Source of the DNA: Microbacteriaceae bacterium
GTDB lineage: Bacteria; Actinomycetota; Actinomycetes; Actinomycetales; Microbacteriaceae
Reading direction: 5' to 3'
DNA length: 20,085 bases
NCBI GenBank assembly: GCA_947447385.1
Contig: CANFKN010000006.1
Location: 1-20,085, forward strand
The translations under genes and the position numbers were made by a program. This document shows positions 8,306 to 15,998 of the stretch, piece after piece (the stretch's first letter is position 1; each line of letters starts with the position of its first letter). The notes under the pieces were generated by a model that was given only the letters and a program-made list of their open reading frames with translations, ran no database searches and was not told the DNA's origin.

Positions 8306-9106
8306 TTAGCTGTGGTTAATTTTTGCGCTTAGCTCTTGCACTTTTGCTTTAAGTTCTTCGAGGCCGCCGTGTTGAAAGGCTTTTACGAAAGCAGAGCCTA
8401 CGATTGCGCCGTCTGAATAGTCGTTGACCTCATCAACCTGATCTGCTGTTGAAATGCCGATGCCAACGCAAGTGTTTTGTTCTGGCGCAACTCTGCGCAC
8501 TCCTGCGACAACACCTCGCGCAAGTTTGTCAACTTCTTCGCGTGCGCCGGTGATGCCCATTGTCGAGACTGAATAAACAAAACCGCGGCTCAACTCGCTG
8601 GCTCGCTTTAGACGCTCGTCACTCGAAGTCGGTGTGGCAAGAAAGACTCGGTCAAGGTTGTATTTTTCAGAAGCTTCAAGCCACTCTTTTGCTTCGTCAG
8701 GAATCAAGTCAGGGGTGATCAGGCCGGCTCCCCCAGCTGCAGCTAAGTCGGCGGCAAATCGCTCAACGCCATATTGCAAAACTGGGTTCCAGTAGGTCAT
8801 AACCAAAACTGGAGTGTCAACTACCTTGGTGATTTCGCGAACGGTGGTAAAAACGTCTTTGAGGCGAAAACCGGCCTCAAGAGCAGTCTGAGTCGCCTCT
8901 TGAATTACTGGTCCATCCATTACCGGGTCGCTATAGGGCACGCCTACCTCAAGCACATCGACACCGTTTTCGCACATAGTGACCGCTGCGTCAATGGCGC
9001 CTTGGATGGTTGGGTATCCGGCTGGAAAGTATCCGACGAGAGATCCGCGACCAGCGTCGCGGTTTGCTTTTAGGCGATTAGCGGTAGGGCTAGTGTTTTC
9101 TGACAT
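8306..9106 (-). CDS. trpA: Tryptophan synthase alpha subunit
   Basis: Cleaves indole-3-glycerol phosphate to indole and glyceraldehyde 3-phosphate, and passes indole through a tunnel to TrpB; works as an alpha2beta2 complex in the cytoplasm. It is a TIM barrel of 266 residues, the usual length. GYFPAGYPT is at 25-33. LEVGVPYSDPVMDGP (52-66) carries the catalytic acids Glu53 and Asp64, matching E. coli Glu49 and Asp60. Phosphate-binding GITGAREEV and GIGIST are also present. The frame is open up to 9178, but that would run into trpB. ATG 9106, with AAAGG eight bases upstream and four bases after the trpB stop, is preferred. It is the last gene of the trp block and a hairpin follows. Confidence 0.97.
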   Translation of the reverse strand: MSENTSPTANRLKANRDAGRGSLVGYFPAGYPTIQGAIDAAVTMCENGVDVLEVGVPYSDPVMDGPVIQEATQTALEAGFRLKDVFTTVREITKVVDTPVLVMTYWNPVLQYGVERFAADLAAAGGAGLITPDLIPDEAKEWLEASEKYNLDRVFLATPTSSDERLKRASELSRGFVYSVSTMGITGAREEVDKLARGVVAGVRRVAPEQNTCVGIGISTADQVDEVNDYSDGAIVGSAFVKAFQHGGLEELKAKVQELSAKINHS

Positions 9107-9110
9107 TCGG

Positions 9111-10322
9111 CTAGCCTTTCGCGTCGAGTAGGTCGAAATAGCGAGCTGCGGTTTCCATGTCTTTGTCGCCGCGGCCACTTAGGTTGATCAGAATCGAAGA
9201 GCCAGCAGGCAGTTCTTTACCGAGTTTTAGAGCACCGGCAAGAGCGTGCGCAGTCTCGATAGCAGGAATAATGCCCTCGGTGCGAGACAGCAGGCGAAGC
9301 GCCTGCATAGCCTCATCGTCACTGATGCCCCTGTATTCAGCGCGACCGAGGTCTTTGAGCCATGAGTGCTCGGGGCCAACGCCCGGATAGTCAAGGCCGG
9401 CCGAAATCGAGTGGCTGTCTTGGGTCTGGCCATCTTCATCTTGAAGCATGTAGCTTCGGGCGCCGTGCAAAACTCCTGGGCGGCCAAGGCTGAGCGTTGC
9501 AGCGTGGCGAGGTGTATCTATGCCATCGCCAGCGGCCTCGAAACCAAGCAGTCGCACTGACGGGTCATCTAGAAACGCGTGAAAAATGCCGATGGCGTTT
9601 GAACCGCCGCCGATGCAGGCCGCAACCACGTCTGGCAAGAAGCCAAACTCGTCGAGCATTTGCTGACGGGCCTCATTGCCAATGACGCTGTGAAAGTCGC
9701 GAACCATGGTTGGGAACGGGTGTGGGCCGGCTACGGTGCCGAGCAAATAATGGGTGTCGTCAACGTTTGCAACCCAGTCGCGAAGTGCCTCGTTGATGGC
9801 ATCCTTAAGTGTTGCTGTTCCGGTGGTGACCGGAATCACCTCGGCGCCCAATAGGCGCATGCGTGCAACGTTTAGGGCTTGGCGCTCAGTGTCAACCTTG
9901 CCCATGTAAACCACGCACTCAAGGCCAAAAAGTGCTGCTGCAGTTGCAGTAGCAACACCGTGCTGACCAGCACCGGTCTCTGCGATAACACGGGTTTTGC
10001 CCATGCGTTTGGTTAGCAACGCCTGGCCAATCACATTGTTGATTTTGTGTGAACCAGTGTGATTCAAGTCTTCACGCTTTAGAAAAATGCGCACGTCACC
10101 AGCGTGGCTGGCGAACTTTGGAACCTCGGTGATGATTGACGGGCGGCCAGTATAGGTTCGGTGCAACTCAGCAAGTTGCAAGGCAAACTCTGGGTCGGTC
10201 TTTGCGAAGTTATAGGTCGCTTCAAGTTGGTCTAGAGCGGCAATCAGTGACTCAGGCACGAAACGGCCACCGAATTCGCCAAAATATGGACCAACGTGAC
10301 TGCGAAGCTCTTGTTCAGACAT
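9111..10322 (-). CDS. trpB: Tryptophan synthase beta subunit
   Basis: A PLP enzyme that condenses indole from TrpA with serine to give tryptophan. It has 403 residues. The N-terminal GPYFGEFGGRFVPESL is typical of TrpB1-type enzymes. Lys93 in LNHTGSHKINN is the Schiff-base lysine (E. coli Lys87). GAGQHGVATA follows, and GGGSNAIG binds the cofactor phosphate. The open frame reaches 10433, but the extra 37 residues overlap trpC and look unlike the family, so ATG 10322 is chosen. Only a weak purine-rich ribosome site is seen there. The 49-base gap from trpC is the largest inside trpCBA and holds the palindrome TAAGCTTA but no terminator. Confidence 0.97.
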   Translation of the reverse strand: MSEQELRSHVGPYFGEFGGRFVPESLIAALDQLEATYNFAKTDPEFALQLAELHRTYTGRPSIITEVPKFASHAGDVRIFLKREDLNHTGSHKINNVIGQALLTKRMGKTRVIAETGAGQHGVATATAAALFGLECVVYMGKVDTERQALNVARMRLLGAEVIPVTTGTATLKDAINEALRDWVANVDDTHYLLGTVAGPHPFPTMVRDFHSVIGNEARQQMLDEFGFLPDVVAACIGGGSNAIGIFHAFLDDPSVRLLGFEAAGDGIDTPRHAATLSLGRPGVLHGARSYMLQDEDGQTQDSHSISAGLDYPGVGPEHSWLKDLGRAEYRGISDDEAMQALRLLSRTEGIIPAIETAHALAGALKLGKELPAGSSILINLSGRGDKDMETAARYFDLLDAKG

Positions 10323-10371
10323 GCGTTTAAGCTTACTTTCTTGCTGGGGTTCGCAATCGCTTCTATGCGTT

Positions 10372-11145
10372 TTATCGAACGTTTGTAAATGCTTGCAAAA
10401 GTGTTGCTGCATCGTTTGTGACGAGAGCCTCACCTACCAAAACGACGTCGGCGCCACCCTGACGATAGTTGATGACATCTTCAACAGTTCTAACTGCTGA
10501 CTCAGCCACCTTGATGATGCCGTCGGGAATCATCGGTGAAAGTTTTGCAAACAGGTTGCGGTCGGTTTCGAAGGTTGAAAGGTCACGAGCGTTTACGCCT
10601 AAAAGCGAAACGCCAAGGTCAAGAGCGCGGCTCACTTCATCAGCACTGTGGGTTTCGATAAAAGCCGTCATTCCAAGCTGCCCGGCGAAGTCTTTAAGTC
10701 GAACAATATCTTTTTGCGCCAAGCCGGCGACAATCAAGAGCACAATGTCAGCACCTGCAGCGCGCGCTTCAAGAATCTGATATTCGTTAGCGATGAAATC
10801 TTTGCGAAGCAGTGGCACATCTACCGCGGCGCGCACTGCAACTAAGTCTTCAAGGCTTCCCTTAAAACGTCGTTCTTCAGTGAGAACACTGATTGCGCTG
10901 GCACCGTTGGTTGCGTAGGTAGTCGCTAAAGCAGCAGGGTCGGCGATTTCTGCCATTTCACCCTTTGACGGGCTCGCGCGCTTAACTTCGGCAAGCACTT
11001 TCATGTGATCGGCAGGCGCTAAAAATGCCAGTGCGTTTAGTGCGGGCTTAGCTGCAAGAGCAGCGCGTTCAACTTGGCTAACCGAAATTGATTCGGCGCG
11101 ACGAGCTGCATCAGCGACGGAACCCGCATAGAGTTCCTCAAGCAA
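10372..11145 (-). CDS. trpC: Indole-3-glycerol-phosphate synthase
   Basis: Closes the ring of carboxyphenylamino-deoxyribulose phosphate to indole-3-glycerol phosphate, the TrpA substrate. It is a single-domain TIM barrel of 257 residues, not fused to TrpF. Motifs are AEVKRASPSKG (52-62, with Lys55), LLRKDFIANEYQI with Lys114, GVNARDL (the catalytic Asn) and VAESAV near the phosphate site. The start is TTG 11145, immediately after the TAA of the upstream small membrane gene with no spacer. AAAGGG lies about 13 bases upstream, rather far, so re-initiation by ribosomes finishing the upstream gene is likely. The N-terminal MLEELYAGSVADAA fits actinobacterial relatives, which supports the TTG. 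Confidence 0.95.
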   Translation of the reverse strand: MLEELYAGSVADAARRAESISVSQVERAALAAKPALNALAFLAPADHMKVLAEVKRASPSKGEMAEIADPAALATTYATNGASAISVLTEERRFKGSLEDLVAVRAAVDVPLLRKDFIANEYQILEARAAGADIVLLIVAGLAQKDIVRLKDFAGQLGMTAFIETHSADEVSRALDLGVSLLGVNARDLSTFETDRNLFAKLSPMIPDGIIKVAESAVRTVEDVINYRQGGADVVLVGEALVTNDAATLLQAFTNVR

Positions 11146-11376
11146 TTAGTGACCGGCGCCCTTTGACTTTGAGCCGCCAACTCCATAGCCGGCACGCTTT
11201 AGAACCCATCCAAGAATTACTGCAACGACTACAAGAGCGGCAGAAGCCCAAACCAAAACTGGCATGTCAAACCAATAGAACAATGTGCCCGCTGTAACAG
11301 CGACCATAATGATGATGACGGTAGTCCAAGACGCTACTGAGTCTCCGTGGCTTGGTTCGATGCTGTGGTCAATCAT
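11146..11376 (-). CDS. Small two-helix membrane protein, HGxxPAAW-like, trp-linked
   Basis: A 76-residue protein of unknown function. After a short polar N-terminus comes HGDSVASW (residues 10-17), a variant of the HGxxPAAW motif that names a small actinobacterial family. Two hydrophobic helices follow, at about 17-37 and 38-60, then a basic, glycine-rich tail (KRAGYG, GSKSKGAG). ATG 11376 has AGGAAAGG five bases upstream, one of the best ribosome sites in the window. It is immediately upstream of trpC, stop codon touching start codon, the neighbourhood remembered as usual for this family. The family assignment rests on motif, size and position. The motif lacks the proline and one alanine, so assignment is moderate. 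No function should be assumed. Confidence 0.75.
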   Translation of the reverse strand: MIDHSIEPSHGDSVASWTTVIIIMVAVTAGTLFYWFDMPVLVWASAALVVVAVILGWVLKRAGYGVGGSKSKGAGH

Positions 11377-11412
11377 GATTACCTTTCCTCTTTCAAAATC
11401 TTATCAAGTTGT

Positions 11413-11438
11413 GCTGAGTCGGCCCGCCTAGACTCGGC
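11413..11438. repeat. Imperfect inverted repeat in the gap before the HGxxPAAW-like gene
   Basis: Arms GCTGAGTC (11413-11420) and GACTCGGC (11431-11438) pair over 8 positions with one mismatch or wobble. They lie in the 102-base gap between the two trp-linked membrane genes. No T-run follows and no good promoter was recognised in this gap, only a weak TAAGAT-like element close to the next gene. Meaning uncertain. Confidence 0.3.
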
Positions 11439-11478
11439 TGGCAGACGCACCAAGGCACGGGTCGCTGAGCTGCCGTGA

Positions 11479-12048
11479 TTAGGGCTTTTGGGCATCCCAA
11501 AGTGAAATCGAGTCATCTAGTTCAGCGCCGGCCTGTTTTGTTTTTGTTCGGTCGCTGCGGGGTTTTGCTTGTCGAGCCGATTTGATTGCTGCAAAAGCGA
11601 AAACGGTCTGAATTGAAGCGAGGCCAATCAACGTTGTCAGTGTCAGCCATGCCCAAATCTGAATTTGACCCGTGACAAATGCTGGCTCATTCAGTTTGAG
11701 AAAGGAACCAACCGCAAAGCCGGTGTGCTTTTCAACCAGGGCAGAAATGCCACCGATGTTTTCATTGAGCAAGTTGCTTGCCGTCAGAATAGCTAAGAGC
11801 AAAGTTGACGCAGTGGCTGCGAATGAAATGACGACAGCCAACCATCCTCGTGAAAAAGCCACGAAGAGCAGCGCAGCCAAGCCAAAGAGCAGAATTGCCG
11901 AGATGGATTTGTCGGCGTCAAAACCCGTGCCGGTCACGCCAGTTGCTTGATCGCCGGTGTTGACGTCAAGCTGCCACCAAGTTTGACCGGCAAAAATGAA
12001 AGCAGTTGCATTTAGCGCCAGCCAGATTGCGAGAATTCGACCGCGCAA
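11479..12048 (-). CDS. Trp-region conserved membrane protein (TIGR02234-like)
   Basis: About 189 residues, function unknown. There are four hydrophobic segments: one at the N-terminus ending in GQTWWQLDV, a close pair in the middle (ILLFGLAALLFVAF and LAVVISFAATASTLLLAIL), and one after GQIQIWAWL. A charged tail rich in Lys, Arg, Asp and Glu follows. The placement between trpE and trpC and the TWW after helix one match the conserved trp-region membrane protein family of actinobacteria. Start choice: TTG 12048, one base after the trpE stop, has AAAGGG eight bases upstream. ATG 12084 would add 12 residues and overlap trpE by 35 bases without a ribosome site. The frame stays open to 12339, but that part is an antisense-free shadow of trpE. 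A role near tryptophan metabolism is guessed from position only. Confidence 0.8.
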   Translation of the reverse strand: MRGRILAIWLALNATAFIFAGQTWWQLDVNTGDQATGVTGTGFDADKSISAILLFGLAALLFVAFSRGWLAVVISFAATASTLLLAILTASNLLNENIGGISALVEKHTGFAVGSFLKLNEPAFVTGQIQIWAWLTLTTLIGLASIQTVFAFAAIKSARQAKPRSDRTKTKQAGAELDDSISLWDAQKP

Positions 12049-12049
12049 A

Positions 12050-13627
12050 CTAATGGCCCTTTGAGTCGTTGACGGCAGCGACATCGACGGGTCTTGCCGC
12101 CGCAGCAATGCTGTTAGCAGCGAACACGGCACGCATCGGGGCACCAGCCTTGGCAACCGTTTCGAGATATTCGCTCTCAGGTACCGAATCAAGAACGAGC
12201 CCGGCACCAGCCTGAACATAGGCGCGACCGTCACGAATGAAAGCGCTGCGAATGGCAATCGCGAGGTCGGCGTTGCCTGCGAAGTCGAAGTAACCAACAA
12301 CACCGCCATAGACACCGCGGTCAGCAACTTCAAGCTCATCGATGATCTCTAGTGCGCGAGGTTTCGGAGCTCCACTCAAAGTGCCAGCGGGGAAGGTCGC
12401 ACGAAAAACATCCACGGCGCTCTGGTCATCGCGCACTGTGCCTTCAACGGTAGAAACCAGGTGCATGATGTGACTGTAACGTTCGATCTTCATAAACTCG
12501 GTCACGTTAACTGAGCTCGGCTCACAGACCTTGAGAAGGTCGTTGCGCGCGAGGTCAACGAGCATGAGGTGCTCAGATTTTTCTTTTGCATCAGCAAGCA
12601 ACGACTCTGCGTGAGCGATATCGGCGTCAACATCAGAACCTCTCGGGCGCGAACCGGCGATTGGGTGTGTGATGGCGCGCTTGCCTTGAACCTTGACCAA
12701 TGCCTCAGGTGACGAGCCAACGACCGCATACGGGCCAGTTTCGTCTTCGAAGTTCAAGAGGTACATATAAGGGCTTGGGTTCAAGGCGCGCAAAACGCGA
12801 TAAACCTCTAGTGGGGTTGCCAAGCACTCGGCGTCAAAACGCTGAGAGATAACGACCTGAAACACGTCACCGATTCGAACGTAATGCTTTGCTTTTTCGA
12901 CCCATTCGAGAAACTCGTCTTGGCTCACTCGGTGTTTTGGTGAAATTTCGGTTGTGAGGTTCAGGTCTGCTAAGTGCGCCTGGGTTGGTTTGGCAATGCC
13001 AGCACGAAGGGCCGCAATGCGCACAATCGACTCGGCATATGCTGCATCAAAGTCAACTCCCTCGGTTACGAAAATGTTCGCGACCAACAGCAGGCTACTG
13101 GTCAAGTGATCGACAATAACCAAATCTTCAAACATCGCCAAGGCCAAGATTGGACTATCAAAATCGGCAGCCGGTCGGTTGGGAAGGTTCTCGATTTCAC
13201 GAATCAAGTTCCAGCCCATAACGCCAACCAAACCAGAGGTTAGTGGTGGCACACCTTCGATGGTCGGAGTGTTCCAGCACTTCTGAATCTGATCGACTGC
13301 CGCGATGGCAGTGGTCGCCAGAGGGCCACAGCTAGCATCTGGCAGTGGGCTTGCGCCGGTTGGTGAAACCCAGCGAACTTCACCTGCGCCCGTCGCTGTG
13401 CTCGATTGCATCAGCATTCCGCGGTTCTTAACACCGATGAAACTGTAGCGAGCCCAAACGCCCTGCTCTGCTGACTCGAGCAAGAAGCTGCCTGGCTTGT
13501 CGCCGGCGAGCTTCTCAAAAATCGACAGCGGAGTCTCGGTGCCAGAGAAAAGCGTCTCAATAACTGGAACAACGCGGTGGTTCTTAGCCAATGTTCTCGC
13601 TTGTTCGAGGGTTAGGTTCAGGCTCAT
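12050..13627 (-). CDS. trpE: Anthranilate synthase component I
   Basis: Converts chorismate to anthranilate with ammonia from the glutamine amidotransferase partner TrpG; the committed step of tryptophan synthesis. It has 525 residues, full length. The N-terminal LLES element (49-52) is part of the tryptophan feedback site, so product inhibition is likely. The chorismate-binding domain carries FPAGTLSGAPK (to residue 422), the downstream ELEVADRGVYGG and GNADLAIAIRS, and the Mg-binding acids of that block. ATG 13627 overlaps the hisI stop as TAATG, and AAAGG lies seven bases upstream, so it is translated with the his genes. No Trp-codon leader peptide or attenuator can fit here. PabB and MenF are relatives, but LLES and the trp neighbours favour TrpE. 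trpG is not in the window. Confidence 0.96.
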   Translation of the reverse strand: MSLNLTLEQARTLAKNHRVVPVIETLFSGTETPLSIFEKLAGDKPGSFLLESAEQGVWARYSFIGVKNRGMLMQSSTATGAGEVRWVSPTGASPLPDASCGPLATTAIAAVDQIQKCWNTPTIEGVPPLTSGLVGVMGWNLIREIENLPNRPAADFDSPILALAMFEDLVIVDHLTSSLLLVANIFVTEGVDFDAAYAESIVRIAALRAGIAKPTQAHLADLNLTTEISPKHRVSQDEFLEWVEKAKHYVRIGDVFQVVISQRFDAECLATPLEVYRVLRALNPSPYMYLLNFEDETGPYAVVGSSPEALVKVQGKRAITHPIAGSRPRGSDVDADIAHAESLLADAKEKSEHLMLVDLARNDLLKVCEPSSVNVTEFMKIERYSHIMHLVSTVEGTVRDDQSAVDVFRATFPAGTLSGAPKPRALEIIDELEVADRGVYGGVVGYFDFAGNADLAIAIRSAFIRDGRAYVQAGAGLVLDSVPESEYLETVAKAGAPMRAVFAANSIAAAARPVDVAAVNDSKGH

Positions 13628-13998
13628 TAGTCTGCCTTTGGTTCAAGATTTGAATAAATGGTTTGGGTGTCAAAACAAGAGTCAGTGCCGTTATGGCAGG
13701 CAGGGCCTGCTTCAGACACTTGAATCAGCAAAGCATCTGCGTCGCAATCAACTTCGATGCTGTGCACAATCTGGGTGTTGCCAGAAGTTGCACCCTTGTG
13801 CCAGAGCTCTTGCCTAGAACGCGACCAAAAAACTGTTTCACCGCGTTCAAGGGTTAGCGCGAGCGACTCTGCGTTCATCCAAGCCATCATTAATACCCGC
13901 TTCGAGTCTGCGCTCTGAATGATGGCAGCAATCAAACCCGCGTCATTGAAGTTCAGAGCGGCAATTTCGGCCTTAGAAATCTGCTTTGGCTGATTCAT
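13627..13998 (-). CDS. hisI: Phosphoribosyl-AMP cyclohydrolase
   Basis: Opens the adenine ring of phosphoribosyl-AMP, the third step of histidine synthesis. It is the single-function form of 123 residues, with HisE encoded separately. Metal-binding residues are visible: DCDAD at 84-88, and Cys101 and Cys108 in GPACHNGTDSCF. The substrate region SRSRQELWHKGATSGN is at 59-74. ATG 13998 overlaps the hisF stop as ATGA (4 bases); GAGGGG lies about 11 bases upstream. Its own stop overlaps the trpE start by one base, physically joining the histidine and tryptophan genes. Confidence 0.96.
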   Translation of the reverse strand: MNQPKQISKAEIAALNFNDAGLIAAIIQSADSKRVLMMAWMNAESLALTLERGETVFWSRSRQELWHKGATSGNTQIVHSIEVDCDADALLIQVSEAGPACHNGTDSCFDTQTIYSNLEPKAD

Positions 13999-14756
13999 CG
14001 AACTGAGTACCCCTCTGATTTGAGAGCATTTTTAGCATCTTGAATGCTCACCGAACCCTCGTGAAAAATCGACGCGGCCAGAATAGCGTCGGCACCGGCA
14101 GCTGCAGCCTGAGCAAAATCGCTGGCCTTGCCTGCGCCCCCAGATGCAATAACCGGAACATCGCTGATAGCGCGAATCGCCCTCAGCATCTCGCCATCAA
14201 AGCCAGCACGTGTGCCGTCGGCATCAATCGAATTGACCAGCAACTCCCCCGCGCCAAGGTCTATGGTTTTTGCCACCCATTCGAGAGCATCAAGATCGGT
14301 CTCATTACGACCACCGTGCGTCGTGACCACAAAGCCAGATTTAGTTTTTGGCGAACGCTTGAGGTCAAGCGAAATGACCAGCACTTGGTTGCCAAAACGT
14401 TCAGCAATTGCGGTCAGCAGCTCAGGGTTAGAAATTCCGGCGCTTCCAACCGAGATTTTGTCGGCACCAGCTCCGAGCAAACGAGCAACGTCTTCAACCT
14501 CGCGAATGCCACCGCCCACGGTCAAAGGAATGAACACCTGCTCGGCGCATTTGGTAACCAGGTCATACATTGTTGAACGATTATCAACGGTCGCGTGAAC
14601 GTCGAGAAAGGTGAGTTCGTCGGCGCCATCCTCGTAATATTTTGCTGCAAGCTCGATCGGGTCGCCGGCATCGCGCAGGTTCAAGAAGTTGACACCCTTA
14701 ACAACGCGCGCGTCAGCCACGTCGAGGCAAGGAATCACGCGAACCGAAAGTGACAT
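13995..14756 (-). CDS. hisF: Imidazole glycerol phosphate synthase, cyclase subunit
   Basis: Uses ammonia from the HisH glutaminase to close the imidazole ring, giving imidazole glycerol phosphate for histidine and AICAR for purines. It is a TIM barrel of 253 residues. RVIPCLDV holds the catalytic Asp12, and VISLDLKR holds the second, Asp131. Phosphate sites are seen in LTVGGGI and VIASGGAGK. FLDVHATVDNR is a slightly unusual form of the FLDITAS loop. HisA is a close homologue, but the two aspartates and the C-terminal GADAILAASIFH fit HisF. ATG 14756 is seven bases after hisG. The partner hisH is not in the window. Confidence 0.96.
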   Translation of the reverse strand: MSLSVRVIPCLDVADARVVKGVNFLNLRDAGDPIELAAKYYEDGADELTFLDVHATVDNRSTMYDLVTKCAEQVFIPLTVGGGIREVEDVARLLGAGADKISVGSAGISNPELLTAIAERFGNQVLVISLDLKRSPKTKSGFVVTTHGGRNETDLDALEWVAKTIDLGAGELLVNSIDADGTRAGFDGEMLRAIRAISDVPVIASGGAGKASDFAQAAAAGADAILAASIFHEGSVSIQDAKNALKSEGYSVR

Positions 14757-14763
14757 TTTGCTG

Positions 14764-15603
14764 CTAGATTCTCGCAGCGTGAATGGCGCTCACCAAAATG
14801 GCTCGAGCACCAAGCTCATAGAGGGCGTCCATCTTGGAGTTGGTGTCGCCAGATTTCACGAGAGCTCGCACAGCAACCCATTCAGGGTCACGCAGCGGGC
14901 TGACCGTCGGAGACTCGATGCCCGGAGTAATCATCGATGCCTGCTCAACCAAAGCACTCGGGCAGTCATAGTCGAAGATCACATATTCGCGTGCAACCAA
15001 AACACCGTTCAAACGACGAAGCAGTTGAGTGGTCAGTTCGACTTTGCCAGGGGCTGCGATGAGGTGAGCTGAGCTTTCAAGCATGACCTCACCAAAAATC
15101 TCGAGACCAGCTTGACGCAGGGTGGTTCCAGTTGAAACCACATCAGCGACAGCATCTGCTACACCGAGGCGAACGGCCACTTCAACCGCGCCGTCGAGCG
15201 GAACCAAAGTCACGTTCACACCAGCCTTGGCAAGATAATCTTCGACTAGGTCAGGGTATGCCGTGGCAACGCGCAGACCTTCGAGATCGCTGATGCTCTT
15301 GAATTTGCCGACAGGGCCAGCGAAGCGAAAAGTCGAAGCGCCAAACTTTAGGTCTGCCACCGAAAGCGCCTGCGAACGGCTATCGAGTAGCAGATCAAGA
15401 CCGGTGAAGCCCGCGTCTAGGCTGCCCGAGCCGACATAAGTAGCGATGTCGCGCGGGCGCAGATAGAAAAACTCAATGTTGTGCTCAGTGTCAACCACGT
15501 GAAGGTCTTTTGGGTCGCGACGTGTCACATAGCCAGCATCTTTGAGCATGGCAATGGCGGCCTCAGACAAAATGCCCTTGTTTGGCACAGCTATTTTCAA
15601 CAC
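14764..15603 (-). CDS. hisG: ATP phosphoribosyltransferase, long form
   Basis: Joins ATP and PRPP to phosphoribosyl-ATP, the first and feedback-regulated step of histidine synthesis. It has 279 residues, i.e. the long form that works without HisZ and carries a C-terminal ACT-like domain for histidine binding. Motifs: LKIAVPNKGILSE at the N-terminus, DAGFTGLDLLLDS, the PRPP loop region DAVADVVSTGTTLRQAGL, and a regulatory C-terminus from about 205. GTG 15603 is used, with TTG one codon later as an alternative; GAAAG lies nine bases upstream. It comes 80 bases after hisE, and that gap contains a hairpin. Confidence 0.96.
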   Translation of the reverse strand: MLKIAVPNKGILSEAAIAMLKDAGYVTRRDPKDLHVVDTEHNIEFFYLRPRDIATYVGSGSLDAGFTGLDLLLDSRSQALSVADLKFGASTFRFAGPVGKFKSISDLEGLRVATAYPDLVEDYLAKAGVNVTLVPLDGAVEVAVRLGVADAVADVVSTGTTLRQAGLEIFGEVMLESSAHLIAAPGKVELTTQLLRRLNGVLVAREYVIFDYDCPSALVEQASMITPGIESPTVSPLRDPEWVAVRALVKSGDTNSKMDALYELGARAILVSAIHAARI

Positions 15604-15662
15604 GATTGCAATCTTTCTTTTTAACTAAAAACTATGAAATTTTCGAGGATGCCTTCGGCTAC

Positions 15663-15694
15663 AGCACCTCCGACGCCTAAGGCTTAGAGGTGCT
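15663..15694 (-). other. 8-base inverted repeat across the hisE stop codon
   Basis: Perfect arms AGCACCTC (15663-15670) and GAGGTGCT (15687-15694) enclose 16 bases that contain the smaller palindrome GCCTAAGGC. One arm encodes the last codons of hisE and the stop codon lies in the loop. No T-run follows directly in the minus direction, so it is not a clean terminator. It may modulate the step from hisE to hisG by RNA processing or partial termination. Confidence 0.45.
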
Positions 15695-15947
15695 TCTCAA
15701 CCTCGGCGAGGCTGATGCCTTTTGCAGCCATCACAACCTGCAACCAATAAATCAGCTGGGCGATTTCTTCAGCGGTGCGCTCATTACCTTCATATTCGGC
15801 AGCCATCCACACTTCTGCGGCCTCTTCAACAATCTTTTTGCCAATGAAATGCACGCCAGCGTCGAGAGCATTGACGGTGCTCGAACCCTCTGGTCGGGTT
15901 GCGGCTTTTTCACCAATTTCGGCAAAAAGTTGTTCAAAAGATTTCAT
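15684..15947 (-). CDS. hisE: Phosphoribosyl-ATP pyrophosphatase
   Basis: Removes pyrophosphate from phosphoribosyl-ATP, the second histidine step, directly after HisG. It has 87 residues, the usual size of the stand-alone actinobacterial form. It is an all-alpha MazG-like fold with the metal-binding acidic helix KKIVEEAAEVWMAA and the second helix EEIAQLIYWLQVVM. The N-terminal MKSFEQLFAEIGEKAATRPE and the phrase GSSTVNALDAGVHFIGKK are typical. The start is ATG 15947, but no clear ribosome site precedes it; TATAAG sits only four to ten bases upstream. It follows rpe by 51 bases. Confidence 0.95.
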   Translation of the reverse strand: MKSFEQLFAEIGEKAATRPEGSSTVNALDAGVHFIGKKIVEEAAEVWMAAEYEGNERTAEEIAQLIYWLQVVMAAKGISLAEVEKHL

Positions 15948-15998
15948 GCTTATAGGTTACCCGAGGGGCAGGCGGCTTAGGGCGCGAAAACGCTCTGT

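Noticed and set aside
9107..9178. N-terminal extension of TrpA by 24 residues
   Set aside because: It would overlap the trpB end, while ATG 9106 has a ribosome site and matches the family length.
10320..10373. Direct repeat ATGCGTTT at 10321 and 10364 around the trpC-trpB gap
   Set aside because: It is only eight bases, with no target-site or insertion structure; expected by chance in 20 kb.
10323..10433. N-terminal extension of TrpB by 37 residues
   Set aside because: It overlaps the end of trpC, is unlike TrpB N-termini, and the conserved sequence begins at ATG 10322.
11393..11458. Possible 21-codon leader peptide (GTG start) before the HGxxPAAW-like gene
   Set aside because: It has a single Trp codon, no ribosome site, and no antiterminator/terminator pair with a T-run, so there is no case for Trp attenuation.
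12085..12339. Upstream extension of the trp-linked membrane protein
   Set aside because: It lies in an alternate frame of the conserved trpE C-terminal domain, and the sequence has no family features.
14040..14598. Long plus-strand open frames of 178 and 156 codons opposite hisF
   Set aside because: They lie wholly antisense to hisF, have no family-like motifs or ribosome sites, and two overlapping frames are open at once, which is typical of codon-bias shadows.
15621..15683. In-frame continuation of hisE for 20 codons after its stop, and a 17-codon plus-strand ORF at 15634-15687
   Set aside because: HisE is already full length, the frame stays open only briefly, and neither reading has a ribosome site or recognisable similarity.
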